Part shown: one piece after another, positions 63,765 through 64,000 of the stretch
How positions within the stretch are numbered: the stretch's first letter is position 1
How the letters are laid out: every line of letters starts with the position of its first letter
Source: Acidimicrobiaceae bacterium
GTDB lineage: Bacteria > Actinomycetota > Acidimicrobiia > Acidimicrobiales > Ilumatobacteraceae
Length of the DNA stretch: 64,000 nucleotides
Reading direction: 5' to 3'
Assembly: GCA_016722025.1 (NCBI GenBank)
Contig: JADKGZ010000020.1
Span: 1 to 64,000, forward strand
Position numbers and translations under genes: made by a program
The notes under the pieces: model-generated
Told to the model about the DNA's origin: nothing
Database searches by the model: none
The model's input: the letters and a program-made list of their open reading frames with translations, nothing else

Positions 63765-64000
63765 CCGAGCCGATCAGCCGCTGGACCACCGCCGAGACCA
63801 TCGGGCGCGGGGTGCGCGCCGCCCCGGCGCTGCGCACCGGTTTCGGGCTCACGCTCGCGCTCGCTCTGGTGGGTGCGGGCGGCCGCGTGGTCATCCCCGA
63901 TCCTGGTGCAGCAGGCGATCGACCGTGGCTTCTCGCCGGCGGGCGTTCGCGTCGGCACGGTCACCACCATGGCGGCCATCGCGCTCGTGGCCATCGTGGT
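63761..64000 (+). CDS. Second ABC half-transporter, 5' part, frameshift
   Basis: The GTG at 63761 overlaps the preceding stop (GTGA). The first frame reads MTEPISRWTTAETIGRGVRA and LALALVGAGGRVVIP. Near 63900 a base change in ATCCCCGATCC moves it to another frame, reading ILVQQAIDRGF and TMAAIALVAIV, a first membrane helix and loop typical of exporter halves. The gene continues past the window edge. It should carry the consensus ATPase site that the first half lacks. Confidence 0.75.
   Translation, partial: MTEPISRWTTAETIGRGVRAAPALRTGFGLTLALALVGAGGRVVIPDPGAAGDRPWLLAGGRSRRHGHHHGGHRARGHRG

Overview
The window looks like chromosomal DNA of a high-GC actinobacterium, most likely class Acidimicrobiia (Ilumatobacter/Microthrix-like). 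This is an inference from several traits: a mycothiol-dependent formaldehyde dehydrogenase (MscR) followed by its MBL-fold partner, deazaflavin (F420)-type oxidoreductases, a cyclase/NTPase regulator, GTG starts, and no glutathione genes. There is no rRNA, CRISPR array, prophage or insertion sequence. One tRNA (tRNA-Leu, anticodon GAG) is present.

Layout. 0-6.8 kb: 3' end of tpiA, then a family-5 oligopeptide ABC importer (binding protein, two permeases, two ATPases), secG and tRNA-Leu. The first 3.4 kb is full of indels. 6.8-10.3 kb: small unknown genes, a 0.67-kb stretch with no convincing gene, an alpha/beta hydrolase and a MaoC-like hydratase. 10.3-18.8 kb: cyclase-NTPase regulator, a second hydrolase, a SigG-type ECF sigma factor with two dihydrofolate-reductase-family genes, a Tat-exported propeller protein and a methyltransferase. 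18.9-24.6 kb: kelch lipoprotein, deazaflavin-dependent oxidoreductase, an exported unknown protein, and an FtsX-type permease without its ATPase.

24.6-32.4 kb is the most interesting block. A processive family-2 glycosyltransferase is fused to a C-terminal EAL (c-di-GMP phosphodiesterase-type) domain. Divergent to it are an exported GH18-like protein with two carbohydrate-binding repeats and an OafA-type acyltransferase/SGNH fusion. Synthase, hydrolase and acetylation genes together suggest an exopolysaccharide system with c-di-GMP control built into the synthase.

32.4-41.3 kb: F420-type oxidoreductase; a catabolic cluster (VOC/bicupin protein, NicX-like dihydroxypyridine dioxygenase, alpha/beta hydrolase) divergent from an acyl-CoA dehydrogenase and TetR regulator across a perfect 10-bp inverted repeat; mscR and its MBL partner; a stand-alone LigD-type polymerase domain. 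41.4-45.1 kb: biotinyl-carboxyltransferase fusion, then an N-succinylamino-acid-racemase-like enolase overlapping a GNAT gene. 45.1-50.1 kb: damaged 2OG dioxygenase, TauE/SafE exporter, sulfatase, MBL hydrolase, SsuD-like monooxygenase. 50.1-52.6 kb: Gfo/Idh dehydrogenase coupled to a ProA-like dehydrogenase. 52.6-64 kb: M1 peptidase, FAD oxidase, CPBP protease, panB-panC, P1 peptidase, phosphatidylcholine-synthase-like enzyme, hexapeptide acyltransferase, DoxX protein and a heterodimeric ABC exporter cut by the window edge.

Two features run through the whole window. First, at least 14 otherwise well-conserved genes are broken by one or a few single-base indels that restore the frame downstream, including tpiA and panB. 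This looks like residual sequence error more than gene decay, and in two genes a long internal segment is also missing. Second, about 20 first-in-operon genes have a TANNNT hexamer 6-9 nt before the start codon, the signature of leaderless transcripts.
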